64,000 nucleotides of DNA from a virus. Below the pieces are notes generated by a model, which saw only the letters and a list, made by a program, of their open reading frames with translations, did not search any database and had not been told where the DNA came from. The stretch covers positions 146,303-210,302 of IMG/VR virus record IMGVR_UViG_3300013005_000001, one strand, 5' to 3'. A program made the position numbers and the translations under genes. Within the stretch, counting starts at the first letter, position 1. Every line of letters begins with the position of its first letter. Below, piece by piece: positions 35,901-48,300 of this stretch.

Positions 35901-38900
35901 ATTTGGTGTAGTCGATCAAGCAGGAAATGTAGTACACGATCATAAATCAGTCCTTAATGCTTATGAATCATTCAGGAGAAGAACTCAAAGTTACGGAACA
36001 CCAAAAGCTGTTATAAAAGAATTTGAAAGAAAAAATTCAGGATTCTTAATCAACAATATAGATGGAACAGACATTGCGTTGAGCGATATTACTTCAGAGT
36101 CTCAACTTAGGCAATTTGCAGTACAAGAGTTGGACAGAGCTAGAGAACAATCAGTAGTCCTGAGAGCTGGCGGGCAGGACCCAAGAGCATTAACAGCTTC
36201 AATGAGCATAGTTGAAAAGCAAATGTCTCAGTTCAATTTGAATGAAGTATCTCCAAGGTCTAACGTTTCTCCAACCATTACAACAAGAATGGATGATTTA
36301 AAAGAATCAATTTTCCAATTAGCTTTACAAAGAAGATCTTTCCAATCGTCAACCTCATCTGGTAATCCTGGTCAGATAGCTATTGATATAGAAGAAATCG
36401 TTGCTGATTTAAGGTCAAGAAATATTATAAGTCAAGCTCAAGCTACAGAGGCTAGAGCGGCAGGACTTTCTGCCATGTTGAACTTTGTTGCTTTTGGTGG
36501 ATACAAGAGATCGGCAACAGAAGGATCAAACTTATCTCAAGCAATATCTGGACTATTAGGCATAAGGGCAGACTCAACTAGTAGTCCATCTTATAGAGCT
36601 TTATTCTCACCTTTTACAAGCGCTAAAATAGCAAACGTTGGCCATAGCGGTTTTGGAAGCAGCCTAACTAACGTCATAAGACCAACTATAGTTTCTAATT
36701 TTAAGCCAGCAGATTATAGTCTGAACGAACTTGCGTCTAATCCATTAGGAAATCAAGGAACAGTTTTTGTTCCAACATTTGGAACTGCTGTTAAAGAAGT
36801 TGGATTTACCAGGGCAACAAAAAGTGTATTGGGAATAGGAACTTATAACGATGCACAAAGCTTTAGTTCTGGTTCTGTTCCTATGTCTCATGGAGTTGAA
36901 AGATTAAATAAATACTTTGAAACATTTGGTTTAGGATTAGACACTTCTCAATATGGTGGCCCCTTAGATTTATATGCTCGTGGAATGGTTACAAAAAGAG
37001 TTCTTCCTTTGGTTGCAGGAGGAACAGCATTAGTAGCAGCAGACAGAACAATTGGTGGCGTTGTAAATGAAAAAGACGAAGAAGGAAATAGAGTATATTC
37101 ACCTTTCTTGTTAGGAAAGGCCGCAAGAGGAGCAGTTGAAGTACAGTCCGCTTTTTCAGGAGTCACTCCTGGAGGAATGTCTTATAACGAGAAGAAGGAA
37201 CAATTAACCGAAGGCGAAGTTCCAATTAAGCAAGGAAGGTTTTGGCCACTTGGAGTAACTCCATTTGAGGGTGGCAAAACAATGTATTACAGACCTTCTT
37301 ATTATAGAAGGTTGCAAGCGGGGGCATCTTATACTAAAGAGTCTTTTGGCAATCCAATGGAAAGACTCGCTTTTGGTTATGATTTTTCTCCACTCAGACC
37401 ACTTGATCCATATAGGTTTGAAAAACAACACTATGAAGATAGGCCCTATCCTGTAACTGGTGAATATTTTACCGGTCCTTACGGTCCATTAACCCCTCTG
37501 TTGAATGCAACATTAGGAAAAATACTAAAACCGCAAGTAAGAATGCATAAGCAAGAAGTTGAGCAAGGACTTGCTAACTACGATGCAGCAGGACAAAGTG
37601 GAGCATATAACACTGAGGGCCTATCTGGACAAGGTGGAGATCAATATGCTTCAGGTTATGTTGGGGGAACAGGGGCTTCATATGGTGGAGCCTATGGACT
37701 AGGGGCTTCTGCCCTATCAGGCTCTAATCAAAGGCTAGCTTCTGCTGGAGCATACTCAATGCAGAGTGCATCCAACATGTCTTCTACCGCTATAGCGAAT
37801 ATCAACAATCAATACATTCAAGCTAGTCAGTATGGACCAATGCCAAGACCAGGAGTTGTACCTCCTAATATTGTCCCAGCAGGAAGGCCAGTCCCCAGTG
37901 CAAAAATTGGAATTCAAGCTGGAGACATCGGCTATAGAACTCAAGAAATGGCTGGTATATACGGATTTGGATTTGCTTCACTAAGAGAAGGTTATGGATT
38001 TGGTCAATCTGACTTTCAGCCACAGGTATCTGTACTTCAGTCAGCATCTAAAGCTTATGGATCAGGAAGAGCATTTTGGGACCTAAACTTAGGTGGATTA
38101 GGTGACGTTCCTATCAAGCCAGAAGGTGCTTTAGGTAATATAGAAATATCTGAAATTGTTAGAAGATTTATTCCAAAAGAAAGAACAGATGTTACACAGA
38201 TAAACCCAATAGCAAATACTATGGGGGTTAAATACCCATTCTTACCAGGTTCAAATTATTTTACAAACTTTAAACAAGGAGATCCTTACACTAAAGTTCC
38301 AGAAGGAGAAATAAGATTACCAGGTATTGGCTATAGAAGACTCAATCCAAATATGGGTGGGTATGATGATCCACTAACGCAATTAGATATTCTTTCAGAT
38401 GTTGCACCTTATTCTAAAGAGTTCAGATCTCTAAACAATAAGATGAGTCCATCTTCTTTGGATCCAGGGCAAAGAGAAAAACTAGAACAAATACGAGCAC
38501 AAGTAGCGGACACAACTAGTAAGTATAACTTTACGCCCTATAAATATAAGTACTCTTCTCCGGAAGAACTTGGCATGTCAAAAACAAGATTTGGCATTTC
38601 TAGAGTAGGCGAATACATAGCTCACAGAGATACTTTTATCAACACTAAGATCATGCCAAACAGGACCGCTCAAGAAGATTGGGAAAGAAGAAATGTCTAT
38701 GGTGCAACATTCCCTGAATGGCAAAATCCAATTGAAAGCTTCATTAAGCCAATGTACTTTAAGTCTCAAGGAAGAAGTCCATTAACTAGTGGATTAATGA
38801 TGGCTGGTGTTGGAGCAGCTTTTGGTAGAACTCCAAATGCTAAGACTGCTGGAACCTTAGTTGGTTTTGCAACAGGAGCTGGTTATAGTATGTATAATAA

Positions 38901-39597
38901 AGCTAGAGAAGCTGTAACTGGTGAAAGATTCATTCCACGAGAAAGAAAAAAACAACTAGCACTAGAAGAAAATATAGATATTTTAAACTATGTTAAGAAT
39001 ACTTCTTTGGCTAATCGAGCTGAAGAAAGTGGAGATATTCAAGGAGCTGCTCAATTTAAACAAGCTGCCAAGAGGACAATGTATGGAGCAGATATTTATG
39101 GTTCCTCAGTAGATACTTTATCATTGGCAATTCCAAAAAGAAAACGTGAGCACTTTAAAGAAATGTTAACAGCTCCAGTTGAGGAGAGGGAAAGAATCCT
39201 TTCTACCGCACCAAGATTAGAAAGAAGAATCTACCAAGCAGCATGGGGAATGAAAGTGGAAGAAAAACCAGATTTAGTTGAACACTTTTCTAGACACGAA
39301 TTACCAGACGCCTCGTGGGAAGGCTGGAACCCAAGTACTAACATGGAACATGTTAAAATTAATATGGGTCAATCAATGGGAATTAATATGGCACAAATGG
39401 GTTACTATCCACAACAGATAAAAGAAGCTAATTTAACAAATCCAAGTTATCCAAGCTTTAATCAGCAATCAAACCCACAGGATGTTGGACAACAAATTAG
39501 AATGATGATGATTAGAAATGGAATATCGGGAAGTGTTGTTCCTGTAATGAATGGTTCTGGATCTTCTGGTGTAGATATATTTTCTGGTGTTAGGTAA
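32935..39597 (+). CDS. Tape-measure-like or internal tail protein, 2220 residues
   Basis: The longest uninterrupted single-frame protein apart from the hub. Residues 40-70 have a hydrophobic stretch (VMRFFASAATALVATHVASKFV), and another lies at about 1950-1990 (GLMMAGVGAAFG, AGTLVGFATGAG), as in tape measures that insert into membranes. Helical and Lys/Arg-rich segments dominate the first 1300 residues. A Gly/Tyr/Gln-rich linker covers about 1530-1700. At 1.5 Å per residue a helical tape would set a tail of roughly 330 nm, but this is only a rule of thumb. It follows the chaperones directly. Confidence 0.6.
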   Translation: MIRNRGPISTLGYNLTSRDLPTDEGESEGPSPNSGAIAKALNGHPVMRFFASAATALVATHVASKFVSAGGIKLATKIQRASDSGGQYAGASTRFIESAGKIKKALDELEGVHRSVDGVDDSDVYSKLVFEYGGERLKQNLDRVTGGRFLLEAGSYITTPEMRAAGRGITHEPPAVWTLKDDIQQLLTRRARNLAIELPAMYVAQRVVTEPLYGDGNRKDRGKWYNPVDVISDFARQSTINIASMLTPLELGGAGLARAKFLASAPYSKNPNLVLTARETKLSESFLDIKTILSSFGQDIQKVTTGLTRNSTALGVAFSSAADTVTNSSGSSVFALQQARRGAQKAAQAASDRGAGKLQVAASSVKGYLFGHEVKNPLDIENNQIFQGAIDSIPALRGTTLGAKSFRTRFRTAKTAYDVLDGAISYDEALRKVSGSVSGTADDASKNLLSSTIVQIRDLHSSKFKDFANSLLSGIQTGDSTGGSLSAKEMSKDMQVNEYKKNLRYNLINSGVNEETAYNLVRSVDVSEVPRSFSGATNITRRVSLGITKIVDDNSEGDFFQQLIDRMTHTTGYSDPTLTRDTVAASVELTDILFSQKDFQQRLQGKISSSWNKVYDEIHTESARKLVKPQKVNYKDFEGDISPEKADYLARSVADVMGIRLTEADGTRVSRNAIGDSLARRGINVDDTGQLRAYLIENRRMSSPVFEDGFNILGLKPLLIDEAFNKGIFDYLNSEQKGVIEEMAGNIARTDPISSTIGYSEMKGVYQTRSGGVLDTTRITGMLSRAVDFVRDQTQIPVIKFNPLDMIGQGGAQGVDKRKMFQYAEGFSNQPFGKVGSQTPGLFIFSQEKRGFFGPKGSLFTLSGDSNNDPIIKKLPGLYRQFSTSENDMFARAAKSVAQRQLTLALDTRGTQDDSSLGFLDKVKKKFDVAEEQQNSVARYIGRFRRRKNDISNPTVFARLMANEEISTGRGRTLSLQEITPGSETEAPRFGVVDQAGNVVHDHKSVLNAYESFRRRTQSYGTPKAVIKEFERKNSGFLINNIDGTDIALSDITSESQLRQFAVQELDRAREQSVVLRAGGQDPRALTASMSIVEKQMSQFNLNEVSPRSNVSPTITTRMDDLKESIFQLALQRRSFQSSTSSGNPGQIAIDIEEIVADLRSRNIISQAQATEARAAGLSAMLNFVAFGGYKRSATEGSNLSQAISGLLGIRADSTSSPSYRALFSPFTSAKIANVGHSGFGSSLTNVIRPTIVSNFKPADYSLNELASNPLGNQGTVFVPTFGTAVKEVGFTRATKSVLGIGTYNDAQSFSSGSVPMSHGVERLNKYFETFGLGLDTSQYGGPLDLYARGMVTKRVLPLVAGGTALVAADRTIGGVVNEKDEEGNRVYSPFLLGKAARGAVEVQSAFSGVTPGGMSYNEKKEQLTEGEVPIKQGRFWPLGVTPFEGGKTMYYRPSYYRRLQAGASYTKESFGNPMERLAFGYDFSPLRPLDPYRFEKQHYEDRPYPVTGEYFTGPYGPLTPLLNATLGKILKPQVRMHKQEVEQGLANYDAAGQSGAYNTEGLSGQGGDQYASGYVGGTGASYGGAYGLGASALSGSNQRLASAGAYSMQSASNMSSTAIANINNQYIQASQYGPMPRPGVVPPNIVPAGRPVPSAKIGIQAGDIGYRTQEMAGIYGFGFASLREGYGFGQSDFQPQVSVLQSASKAYGSGRAFWDLNLGGLGDVPIKPEGALGNIEISEIVRRFIPKERTDVTQINPIANTMGVKYPFLPGSNYFTNFKQGDPYTKVPEGEIRLPGIGYRRLNPNMGGYDDPLTQLDILSDVAPYSKEFRSLNNKMSPSSLDPGQREKLEQIRAQVADTTSKYNFTPYKYKYSSPEELGMSKTRFGISRVGEYIAHRDTFINTKIMPNRTAQEDWERRNVYGATFPEWQNPIESFIKPMYFKSQGRSPLTSGLMMAGVGAAFGRTPNAKTAGTLVGFATGAGYSMYNKAREAVTGERFIPRERKKQLALEENIDILNYVKNTSLANRAEESGDIQGAAQFKQAAKRTMYGADIYGSSVDTLSLAIPKRKREHFKEMLTAPVEERERILSTAPRLERRIYQAAWGMKVEEKPDLVEHFSRHELPDASWEGWNPSTNMEHVKINMGQSMGINMAQMGYYPQQIKEANLTNPSYPSFNQQSNPQDVGQQIRMMMIRNGISGSVVPVMNGSGSSGVDIFSGVR

Positions 39598-39603
39598 AAG
39601 TAA

Positions 39604-42600
39604 ATGAGCACAATAGATCCAAGGCTTCAACGAACAGCACTGCAGTTAGCCTATAGTACAATACCCCAATATGCTAATATAACAATCGAAATTGATCCAG
39701 ATGGCAGGATACTATACAGAGATAAAGTTACTGGCAGAACTAGCGTAGGTGACCCAAGTACTCTTATTGGCTACAGAGAAACTTTAGGCCTAGTAGATTA
39801 TAGAGCGTTTGATCCAGGTACAGGAAGAGGACCATTTGCAAGCATAGGATCTAATGCAGGAGCTTTACAACTAGAGAGCGAAGTAATGGTAGTCAACCAG
39901 TACTTACGTGATGCCGCAACAGATCCAGCAAAAGCTGAAAGATTAAGATCTGTTGGACTAGGTCGCATGGTTGGCCAAGAAGTGACTGGAGAATTTTTCA
40001 AATTTGATACTGCTGGTCGAGCAGATAAAGTAAGAGCTGCACAAAATTTTGCTGCAACAAGGCAAAGGGCTTCATTGTCAGCTACTGATGAAGGCCTTTC
40101 TTTTTTATCACTTACAGGAAAAACAGTTGGCATTACAGGGACTGAAGCATCTTATCTAAGAATAATTTCTGGAGCAGAACAAATTCAAACTGACTTTTTA
40201 GCAAAACTAGTTGCTGATAAAGATCCAATCACAGGTGAAGCAACTTTAAGTTGGTCCAATATTGGAAAGTTAGCTAAAAGACTTCAAAGTACCATGTCCC
40301 CTAGAGACGTTGCAGTTGGAGAAGAATTTATAGCAAGCATTTTAGACACAACACAAACAGTACAATTGCCAACTGGATTTCCAGGTATATCAATACCATT
40401 TACTCGAAACGTTCCTTTTCAAGATAGAGCATTAGTCATAGATGGAGTTGGAGCTAGATTAGAATTAATGTTTGGAGACGCAGCATCAGGTTATAAAATG
40501 ACGGAAGCAGAAAGACAGTTTGCTCTTACTGGAGTTGGCGGGGATCCAGTAACTTTATCTAAAGCTGATCGACGTCTTAGAAGAGGAACTCCGGAAAGAG
40601 CACAAAAAGTAAAAGAGATGTGGGATCAAAGACTTGCTGGAAGAAGAGAGCAAGAATTAGATTCTCTAAGAACAGTATATAATTTTGACGATAATGAAAT
40701 TGATATAATTCAACAGATGTTTGATGAAGCTAACACAGAATTAGCAGATTCAAGACACGCACTGCACAGCACAGGCATGACTCATGTGCAAAAACAATTT
40801 GAATTAATGAAAGACAAAGCAAAAGGTTTAAGAACAAGTGGTGTACCGATTGGTGAAACTATAGGTGCTAAACTAGAATCAACTTTTACTGGAATGGAAA
40901 AAGCTAGAGATGGTCAATATTATATAACTGAAGCTTTGGTTCAAGATATAAGAAAAGGATTTCAGGATGAACTGAATAGAGTACAATCATCCATTAGGTC
41001 AAGTGGCACAGTACCTGATATATCACAAACACAAACAGTTACAGAACTTCGAAAACAAATAGATCATCTAGATGACACACTTAAACAAGTAAAAAAAGGT
41101 GGAGATGTCATTGCTAGAGTAAACATAGGCATTGGTCAGTTTAAGGGTGAAGCCATGGTTCTTAGCAATAAAAGAGCAGCTAGGTTTAGAGATCCAATAA
41201 CTGGATTAATACCATATGTTATAGGTGACACTTCAGCTGTAAAAAGAGAGGTTGGAACTAACTTTGCAAGAAATATAATGATTCAAGCAGGAGAAAGTTC
41301 AACAGAAGTATTTTCAGATCCATTAATGGCACTATACCATGGTGAGTACTTTAACCAGCCAGCAATGATCAGCTCTATGAGGCAAAACGCGGAGTACGGA
41401 TTAAGTAGAACTGAACAATTTATGCAATCTGCAGATATTCCAGAAGATGTGTTAAAATCTCTACAAAAAGATGTGGAATTAGCAAAAGATGTTATGTTAG
41501 ATCCACAAACAAGAATGTCACATCTTAGAAAAGCACGAGAAGCAGAAGAGATTATGGCACAAATGGCTAGTGGAATTAGAGCTAACCAAATACCAGCTAT
41601 GGTTAGAAGAGTCTCTGATTATTATAGTTCCCAAGTTGTGAGATTAAAAAATGGTAGAGTAGATGTTGTTATGCCAACAGCTAGTAGATTCAGTCTTAGA
41701 ACCTTTGACTCAAAATTGGTATTGGCAGAAGGCTTTGATGAATCAACGCAAACTGCAGTAGACCTAGCTCACTATGGCATATCTGGTGCTGATAAAGACT
41801 CTCTTAAAACTGTAGGGTTTAGAATCAACGAACACACTCTAATGATGAGCGGCAATGCAGCGTACCTATACCAGCACGCTTTGGGTGGATTCGACTTAGA
41901 CGATAAGGGCATACCTATGATGTCTACGTTTAAAGACTCTAATGGTGACGATAGGTTAGCTTTCCTTGCCTTGAGGCAACCTACTTCTTTTCAAGAATCA
42001 TTGGCAATGACTGCTGATCTTTCTGACTATAAAACAGTTTCTGCATTGTTTGAAAATAATGACAAATTTAGAGCTGCACTTGAGGATAATACAACTCTTG
42101 CTTCTCTTGGAATATCTAGAACAGATAAAAATTACATACAATTAAGGGAAATGATTAATGGTGGCAGAGTAGAAAAATCAGACGTCAATCAAAGAGGAAT
42201 AGAAGATCTTATATTAAAAATAACTAATTCCGATCACGTGTATCCAGATGGATTACCAGAACTAACTAACTCTCAAGTTTTTCAAATGGTTGTGGCGCAA
42301 AGTCCATCTATTTTGGGATTAGATAAAATGGTTAGAGATGCAACAGGAAAACTTTCTCCATGGGGTAAATATGTACAAGAAATTGGCCTGGATCCAAACG
42401 AAGTGCCAGTAGGATATGATTCCGACGCAATATTTCAAGTTTTAAAAAAAGCATCAGACGTAAGTTACAATGACAGAGTAATATCAGAAGTTTCTAGTGC
42501 ACTTGGATATAATGTCACCAACTTTGAGCATCTGCAAGACATACTAGGAGGTGGTGGAACAGGCTTTAGAGCCGGCGACGATGTAAAAGCTAAACAAATA

Positions 42601-44863
42601 ATGATAAGAATAGCAGAAGATATAATGCTAAAGTCGGTTAACTCAGATCCTGCAGAAAGTATTGGACTATTTGTAAACAGACAAGGTGCTGCAGTAAGTG
42701 TTTTAGAAACATCTAAAAAAATCCTTTTAGAAGAAACAGCATTAGGAGTTACTAAAAACTCAAGAGCTTATGATAAATTTATAGGTATGTCTTCAGTAAT
42801 GACACTTCCAGCTTCTGAAGCGGTTGACGTTGCAAAACAAATTGGAGCAGAACAGGTATTGCACAATTTTGGTGCAGCAATAGAAATGGCTGGAAAAGCA
42901 GGTGTAACTGAGGATACAATTCAACAAGCGCTAAAAGCCTATATAGAAACTCTAAAAAGCCCTGACTTCTCACCATTAGCAGGAGGCATTGATTTTACGG
43001 ACACGACAGCATTAGATGGCATGATTCCAAGTCAACTTGGAAGTTTTGGCCAAGGATCTCTTAGAGCATTTTCTTCTGTTGGTTATATTAGAGGTAGACA
43101 AATAGCTGAGCAAGTTGCGCGCACAGGTTCAATCGATGTAAATGAATTATATGGATTACAAGAAGTGATGTTCGAAGGAGGGTTTGCAAGAGTAAAAGGA
43201 CAAGATCGAATTACAGTAAAGTCTGAATTAATAAGGGGGCTTGGAGCTGCAATGGGCGAAGAAGTTGAACCCGGAGTTCTAGCCCTTAACCCAGCACAAA
43301 TGATGGCCCTACACAAGCACCGTGCTGAGTTATCTGCTCAAGACACTGAAACAGCACTGCAATCAATGACTATGCAAGTAGGAACTGCAGGGTATGATAG
43401 GTATGCTGAACTAGACCAAATGGTTAGAGGCATAATGGATATTCAATCAGCGGCAACATCAATCAGCAGGAAGGCCATGGCAGATGCAAGAAATCTTGCA
43501 AGGAATTTAGATCCAGTTGCTAGAGCACAATACCAAGACGCTACAGAAAACATTATAGGCACTGTTTCTACACAATTACAAAGTTTACAAGGAAAAGTAC
43601 AAAACTTGATGCTTAAACGGAGACTTGCCAAATCTAGCAAACATAAAAACATTAAGAACAACAATACTAAGTGATATACACAGAGGACTATCTGCAGCAA
43701 TGGAGGCAGCTGGAATAAACGTTCAAGCACCGGCATTAGGCGATACAGATAAAGCGTTAGATATAATGGAGACACTTTCTGCAAATCTGCAAAAAAAAGT
43801 TGGTTACGAGACTAGGAACCTTCTACAGGGTACGCCAACAGTATTGGCAGATGGCTCAGTCTCTAACATAGATGCGGTTGATCGAATGACTGCAGCAATG
43901 AGGCAAAGAATTATAGCAAGATCTTCCCAAACAAGAGCTGACAAAATGGCAGTACAAACAGCTCAACAAGCTTATGAGTTTGGAGTTGCAGGATTAAGAA
44001 GAGAAGCAGGGCAAATCCTTGCCGATAAAACAACTGCTGGGATACCAATGCTATCAAGAGCCCCACTGCCGATATCAACCGATTTATCTAAAATGACCTT
44101 GGATGAAGCTTTGGCTTTTATCGATGCTTCTAGGAATATAAGAAGAGGAAAAGGTGTAGCAAAGAGGGCATTGACTGATGAAGAAAGTATAATAACTGAA
44201 TTTGCCGGTAGAATAAAAGACGATTTTGCAAACAAACAACATTTTGGAATTAAGCCTGGAGAAAGTTCAGAAGCATACAACGCCTTTATGTATCATGTAG
44301 CTGGTCGAAAACAATTAGAAGAAGCTGGAGAACAAGCTGCTGAGGCCATGAAAGGATTTTTATCTGGATCTGATATACCTACTGCAACTAGAGATGCAGT
44401 AGAAAGATCTAGGTCAACAGCCAGAACTGCTTTTTCAGCAGGTACAGCATATAAGAGAATGAGCGAATCCTTTAAAACTGGTGCCTTAGGTGACGCCCTT
44501 AAGAATAAAGGCGTTAGAACAGGTCTAGCAGCTGCTGCAGCCCTTTCTGTATTTGGTTTCGTTAAGTCTTACAGGAGGGATCATTCTAGTGATGACATAT
44601 CCGGACCACCCCTGCTTCCAGGGGGCAGTGCATATGAGTCTGGGTATCCGGCTAGACAAGCAGTTATCGAAAACCTTAGAACGCTAAACCCTGTAACTAG
44701 AGGAATGCAATACAAAGTGTACACATCAGGATCTGGCGAAGATGCAGAAAGATTAAGATCTATGGTTGGCGGTGTTACAGATGGTGAAGTTAACAGTACT
44801 ATGTATAGTAGCCTCCCACTTCTAGGACAAGATCCCTATTCTCAAGTGGCATCCCGATTTTAG
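39604..44863 (+). CDS. Large tail protein, read through CGGA at 43618
   Basis: The first frame gives 1338 residues and would run 17 codons past CGG to TGA 43672; the +1 frame gives 413 more, to TAG 44863, for about 1752 in all. The N-terminal part is helical with many Lys/Arg/Glu. The C-terminal part continues as alpha-helical and ends in a short hydrophobic helix near GVRTGLAAAAALSVFGFVK, then Tyr/Ser-rich sequence. It starts seven bases after the 2220-residue protein and could be a second tape-measure component or inner tail protein. Continuity of helical composition across the site supports a single product. Confidence 0.62.
43618..43621 (+). other. CGGA recoding site in the large tail protein (+1 shift)
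   Basis: Codon 1339: CTT AAA CGG A. The zero frame continues for 17 codons (RRLAKSSKHKNIKNNNTK, a Lys/Asn-rich tail of no recognisable order) before TGA. The +1 frame gives GAC TTG CCA and a long coding frame. Of the seven sites this has the longest zero-frame tail. Confidence 0.78.
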
Positions 44864-44874
44864 GATTTTAAAAT

Positions 44875-45346
44875 ATGATTGTTCGGTTCAGACAACCAAA
44901 ACAAAAATCTTTCTGACGCTGCAACTAAAAAGCCAGATGGAAATAGAAAAACTTTAACTGGTAATAAGTACGCAGCTAAAATAGCTTCTGGGGCAGGAAA
45001 ATCAGCTTCACATAATGTTGAGAATAAAAATAATATAGAAGCTGAAGGAAAAACTAGCCCAGCAATCAAAAGGTCAGATCCAATTAGAGGATCGTTTGAA
45101 GGATTAAATAATCCATCATCAACAATGATTCAGATGAACGGAACTGGATATGCAGATCCTGCAATACAAAAAGCAAGATATAGCAAAAAAGATGTAACTT
45201 CAATAGCACAGAGTATGAACGGTGCCTCTAACTTTACATCCTTTAAAAAAAGTGGTACAATTACTAATTACAGCTCTATAGCAGCAACAAATACCTCAGC
45301 TTTTAAACTGGGTGGGATGTTAGAAGTTAATAAATATTTTAGGTAG
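44875..45346 (+). CDS. Small basic protein, start ambiguous (possible CGGT recoding)
   Basis: The clear frame is from 44879 (TTG) to 45346, 155 residues, Asn/Lys/Ser-rich and probably disordered (NQNKNLSDAATKKPDGNRKT; SGTITNYSSIAATNTS). TTG 44879 has AGGA 13 bases upstream, which is too far. ATG 44875 has AGGA at a good nine bases, but its frame contains an in-frame CGG four codons in and would end at TGA soon after; a +1 shift there (CGGT) enters the main frame. I cannot decide between a TTG start and a recoded ATG start. No function recognised. Confidence 0.55.
44884..44887 (+). other. Possible CGGT recoding site (candidate 8)
   Basis: In the ATG 44875 frame, codon 4 is CGG followed by T. 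A +1 shift here joins the downstream frame exactly. It differs from the other seven sites in its fourth base, so it is either a weaker member or a coincidence produced by a TTG start. Confidence 0.35.
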
Positions 45347-45349
45347 ATT

Positions 45350-48300
45350 ATGGCAGACAATACACAACCAGCACCTTCAACGCAAGCTACTTATTCTGAT
45401 TCTGATTTAGCACCACTTCAGGATCTAATTGACACAGCTAAGCATAGGTCTGGATGGGACAGGTTTGCTGGTGGGTTGACCAATGCTGTAATTGATACAG
45501 CAAGATACATATCTGGAACAGCTAATCTTTGGGACGTAAACGTAGGAAAAGATACTAGTTTAGACCCAACTAAAAACTCAATGTCTAATACAGATGATTC
45601 CTTTAAAAGTCTACTCCAATATAACAAAACAGCTTTTAATGATGGTGGAGAAAAATTAGCTGAAAATATTACAGCTAAACTTCAAAATTCAGGACTTCTT
45701 GAATTAGCCGAAATGGCTGGACGGAATTCAAGAATTTGCTAGAAAAAGATTTGAATCAACAGCAACATTAAGACAATCTGCTGCAGAAGAGCAGTATAAC
45801 GATCCTAAAAGAGATATCTTTTGGCAAGATAAATTAATAGAAGTTAAAAACTTTTTCTTAAGAGATCCTATATCTCTTGCAAGTATATATAAATACTTTC
45901 CAAAATTATATGAACTATTTATAGTCGCACTTTCTGCTTCTGCTGACTATGGTTATTCAGAAGAAGACGCTCTTAATAATCAAAAACAAATAGTTGAAGA
46001 GATGTTTAAGTCCTTTGGTGTGGACAATGAAGGTAAGGCTACATTTCAGCCAGTCTGGGCAGCCGAAAACTTTATTACGGCAATGCATATAGAGAATACT
46101 ATCAAGAAAATAAGCTGGCCTTCTGGCACTGCTCCGCAGTCTCCAGATGCTTTTCACTTAAGGATAGGTGCTTCAAACTTTTATGTTCCACCTATCTCCA
46201 TATCTGTTAACACTGGATTTAAAGCAGGAAGTTTAACTGGTGGAGCAATTAGGCAAAAAGCATCACCTAAATTTAATACTGGATACAAAGATACAACTAT
46301 ATCTTTAAAATTGTTTTTTCCTAACTATGAAGAGATTTGGGGCATCACAGCACAAGACGCTGCAAAGATGAATCTTAAATCAAATATTAATATTGATTTC
46401 AATGACCCAAAGCAGGAACTAAGAGTTGATAAGTTCCTTTCATCCCTGAGAGGATTGATAGCAGCATTTAAATACGCACCAATACTTCCTATTAAAAATC
46501 AATACTTGAATACCGTATTTGGCATTACTGGTATAGCAATGTCAAACATATCAATATCTACGGTACCAAACTTTCCATTTGCCATAGCTGTGGATCTTCA
46601 GTTGAATGTGTTTAACCACAAGCCATTCTTACCGATGATTAAAGATTTTAATCAAGCTATTGACTGGGCAAAGTTTAGATACTACATGGGAAGAGCAGCT
46701 ATTGCTCTTTCAGAAACTTCAAATGAAGAATTTCTTTTAGTGCAAGAAGAAACTGTTGAAGGAACTATAGAGACAACAGATAGTTTAGATTCAGCAGCAG
46801 ATTTTAGAATGATTGAAGAACAACAAAAGAACTATGTTAATTCAAGCACTCTCTCTATGAATATAGCAGATGAATGGTCAAATGGAAACAGTATTGAATT
46901 CTATATACCAAATCAAGTGCAGTCAAAATTATTTTCTCCTGATATTTCAACATTTAGATCTGAAGAAGAAAGAAATTTAACTGATATTGGTAGAGGTTTT
47001 TGGGAAGGAATTTTGAGTAAAGTTGGAATTGATATATCAGAAGCAGCTTTGTATAGAAACTTAGATACTGTAGTGCAACTTTCTCAAGACTTTACTATAA
47101 GTACATATAAGAAAAAAATAGCTCAACAAATAGTAGAAGTTGTTTTAGCTGGAGCTAATAGCTCTAACACTTTTGATAAGATATATGATGCTCTTGCAAT
47201 TGATTACTTAAATACAAATGGCATAACAGCATCTGCAAAGTATGACTACATTAAGAGCAACAAGTCTCCAAACGATATTGAAGTGCCGTCACAACCTTCT
47301 CCGGAAGCAACCCAAAAATTAAAAGATGATAAATGGGAGATATACCTTTTAGCTAAAAAGCCAAAAGGTTATTTAGCTTATAGTATTAATAACGCTGCAG
47401 ATAAAGCGGCAAGACTATTAAAGCCACCGGTCACTGATAGAAACTCTACTCAATGGACAAATATTAGAGGTGAAATAGAAAGAGATTATGCAGATGCTTT
47501 TAATGTTAGTTTGTATGAAAGATATTTTAGTGACTCAAGCATACAAGCAATATTCGAAGCTAACGCAAAGAAAAAAGGAGGAAAGTTTAACATAAAAGAA
47601 TGGGAAGTTCCCATGATGAAAGTTAAACTAGATCCTGAAGCTGTAGTTGTAAATTCAGTTTCTACGACTCTTTCCAATAACCTTGCTAGGTTGCAATTGC
47701 AGATGCAAGACGAGCCAACTTTTCAGTATATTGGATGCAATGACTCTTTTGTGTCCATGTCTTTAACTATATTTGGAGAAAAAGAACTAACTAAAATAAC
47801 AAAAATGTTTGATTTCTTAAGTGGATTAGCTCGTCTAGAGCAGGCCGCTGGAGTTATTGGATTCATGGGAATTAAAAATATATTAACCGCACTTTCTGGA
47901 ATTAAATATGTTCTTCCACTTTCCTATAGTGTAGACACTATACCTTCTTTCCCTCATATTTATAGTGTTCAATTATCTTTTGTCGACTTTGATATCTTTC
48001 AACAAAAAAGAGAAGCAATCAGTTCTGAATCTCAAATAGAATTAGTTAAAGAATTTGGAACTAAAAGAAATCCATTTCTAAGATTAAAACAAAAATGGTC
48101 GTCTATTAACACATACCCAGACATGCCACTAGCAGTTATCGATCCAGATACAAATAAACATATAGGATCCTTTGACCCAGACTTCTACTTTAGATCATTT
48201 GAGATGTTTGATAATGATGTTATCAATAATGTTGTTGAAAACTATGAGCTTCCTGGTGTAGAAAACGGTAGGTTAAACAAATCCGGTGCTACGACAACTG

